Assembly: GCA_003022085.1 (NCBI GenBank)
Contig: PXQK01000048.1
Span: 1-6,092 of the forward strand
DNA: 6,092 bases
Direction: 5' to 3'
From: Halobacteriales archaeon QH_10_65_19
GTDB taxonomy: Archaea; Halobacteriota; Halobacteria; Halobacteriales; Haloarculaceae
The notes beneath the pieces are model-generated. The model saw only the letters and a program-made list of their open reading frames with translations, did not search any database and was not told where the DNA came from. The position numbers and the translations under genes were made by a program. Below, piece after piece: positions 4,701-6,092 of the stretch; the stretch's first letter is position 1; each line of letters starts with the position of its first letter.

Positions 4701-6092
4701 ATGTCTCTTCTGACGGACGAGCGAGCGCAGGCCATCCAGATCGGAGCCGTGCTCATCTTCGGGATACTCATCATCTTTCTCTCGCTGTACCAGGCCTTCG
4801 TCGTGCCGGACCAGAACGAGGAGATCGAGTTCAACCACAACGAGGAGCTCCAGCAGCAGATGACGGAGCTGCGGAGCAACGTCATCCTGATGCCCGGCAG
4901 CACCACAACTCGTGCCGCGTCGGTCGATCTCGGCGTCCGGTACCCCTCGCGTGCGATATTCGTCAACCCCGGGCCGGCCAGCGGAACGTTGCGGACCGTC
5001 GGTACCGACACTCCCGAGGTCAACGTGACAATCACGAATGCGACGGCAGTCGAAGACGCCGGCGAGACGCACGACTTCTGGAACGGGACGGGTCTGTCTT
5101 ACGACACGGGCGCACTCGAGTACCAGCCGGGGTACAACCTCTACCAGGGGGCACCCCGGACCGTCTACGAGTACAGCGTGCTGTACAATAGCTTCGATGG
5201 CGGGACCCAGACGCTCCCGGTCACCGGACAGACGCTGGTCGACGGCAACCGGATCACCCTGGTCGCGCTCAACGGCTCGCTGACCGAGAACCGGGTCGAC
5301 ACGCTCTCGCTGGACGTCGATCCGATCAGCACGCGGACGCGCGTGGTGGAACTGAACGGCACCGGCAAGCCGGTGACACTACAGCTTGCGACGGGCATGA
5401 GCGAGGCGGAGTGGAACGCGACCTTCGGGGAGGAACTCGTCACCAACGGGGGCCACGTCCAGGACGTCTCTGTCTCCGCGGACGGCCACGGTGATCTGGG
5501 ACTGCTGGAGGTGACGCTCGAAGCGGGCCAGCGCTACCAGCTCGAACTGGCCAAAGTCGGCGTCGGCACGGGAGCGACCGGCACCGACGCCGAGTACCTG
5601 ACCGACGTAGAAGGCAACGGGTCGACGCTGGAGTCGGGCGAAACCGTACAGCTCACTGTCGAGGCGCGGGACCGCTTCAACGGGCCGGAGTCGGGCGTCA
5701 CCGTGACGGCAGAGCCCTCGGGTGGGAACTTTACCGGCGGTCACTTGGAGAAAGTCACCGACACCGAGGGGCAGGCGACCTACGAGTACGAGGCGGACTC
5801 ACCCGGGACACACCCGATCAACTTCACGATCGACCCGGGCTATAATCCCGACGAGAGTTTCGAAGCCGGGAGCCCCCGGAACGTGAGCAAGCAAGTGACA
5901 GTCGAGTCGCCGCCCAGCGGTGGCGGTGGCAGTGGGGTCGCGTACAACTCGTCGTGGATACTACCGAGCGGGGACGGAATCGAATGCGAGGACGGGACGT
6001 GCGTGTTCGATCAGAACCGCAGCGACAGCGACGAGCTGGAGCTGACGATGGAGACGGATCCGACCGCCGACGATGCGAACGTCGAGTTTGCG
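4701..6092 (+). CDS. Pilin-like-signal surface protein with Ig-like domain (3' end outside window)
   Basis: The first 464 codons are visible and the frame is still open at the right edge. The N-terminus has a short charged head (LLTDERAQ) and then one hydrophobic helix, AIQIGAVLIFGILIIFLSLY (11-30). This looks like a class III (archaellin/type IV pilin-like) signal that PibD could cut after Arg8-Ala9, before Gln10. A Glu/Gln-rich, possibly coiled-coil stretch (37-60) follows. The rest is Thr/Gly/Asp-rich and beta-predicted. Residues about 303-376 resemble a Big-1/invasin-type Ig-like domain (ESGETVQLTVEARDRFNGPE and TDTEGQATYEYEA). Twelve Asn-x-Ser/Thr sequons are present (Asn108, 113, 128, 191, 219, 239, 306, 343, 374, 394, 416, 439), as expected for an extracellular glycoprotein. 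A PPSGGGGSG linker (404-412) leads to a Cys429/Cys434 pair. It is probably a membrane-anchored or filament-associated surface protein; no specific function is recognisable. Confidence 0.88.
   Translation, partial: MSLLTDERAQAIQIGAVLIFGILIIFLSLYQAFVVPDQNEEIEFNHNEELQQQMTELRSNVILMPGSTTTRAASVDLGVRYPSRAIFVNPGPASGTLRTVGTDTPEVNVTITNATAVEDAGETHDFWNGTGLSYDTGALEYQPGYNLYQGAPRTVYEYSVLYNSFDGGTQTLPVTGQTLVDGNRITLVALNGSLTENRVDTLSLDVDPISTRTRVVELNGTGKPVTLQLATGMSEAEWNATFGEELVTNGGHVQDVSVSADGHGDLGLLEVTLEAGQRYQLELAKVGVGTGATGTDAEYLTDVEGNGSTLESGETVQLTVEARDRFNGPESGVTVTAEPSGGNFTGGHLEKVTDTEGQATYEYEADSPGTHPINFTIDPGYNPDESFEAGSPRNVSKQVTVESPPSGGGGSGVAYNSSWILPSGDGIECEDGTCVFDQNRSDSDELELTMETDPTADDANVEFA

Noticed and set aside
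4457..5035. A 192-codon minus-strand frame running from the surface-protein gene into element copy 2
   Set aside because: It is antisense to the surface-protein gene and reads through the repeat. The short similarity to other frames (VIRSCVT) is only the translated 18-bp motif.

Overview
The window looks like a haloarchaeal chromosome (class Halobacteria). It is GC-rich throughout, the proteins are strongly acidic (Asp/Glu-rich), and several genes have a TATA-like box about 23-31 bp before the start codon, as expected for leaderless or nearly leaderless archaeal mRNAs. The glycine dehydrogenase is split into two subunits, and the hypothetical genes match haloarchaeal families. I cannot name the genus. 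All similarity statements come from recall of families, not from a search.

Layout. Positions 1-2163 (+) hold the end of gcvPA and all of gcvPB, the two halves of the glycine cleavage P-protein. They are joined by an unusual 24-codon ORF that overlaps both genes by ATGA. A convergent gap (2164-2312) follows. A two-gene minus-strand operon (2862 down to 2313) then encodes a tiny CxxC/CxxC zinc-ribbon protein and a stand-alone receiver-domain response regulator. Next are a DUF2150-type acidic protein (3131-3742, +), a convergent Lrp/AsnC regulator (4399 down to 3887, -), and a secreted or surface protein running off the right edge (4701 onward, +). This last protein has a class III (archaellin/pilin-like) signal, an Ig-like domain and twelve N-glycosylation sequons.

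The most notable non-coding structure is a short MITE-like element present twice in opposite orientation: 2945-3051 (107 bp) and 4495-4608 (114 bp). The better copy has imperfect terminal inverted repeats of about 27 bp. The two copies differ at about 13 of 107 aligned positions and by one 7-bp deletion. Each lies in an intergenic region between divergently transcribed genes, and together they bracket the DUF2150 and Lrp genes. The outer 18 bp of the element (consensus TCACRCACGACCGTATSA) also occurs alone at 2292-2309 and 3056-3073.

How the genes work together: gcvPA and gcvPB form one enzyme and are probably translationally coupled. The zinc-ribbon and response regulator genes are probably co-transcribed and may share a signalling role. 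The other genes have no obvious common pathway; the repeated element is what links them.
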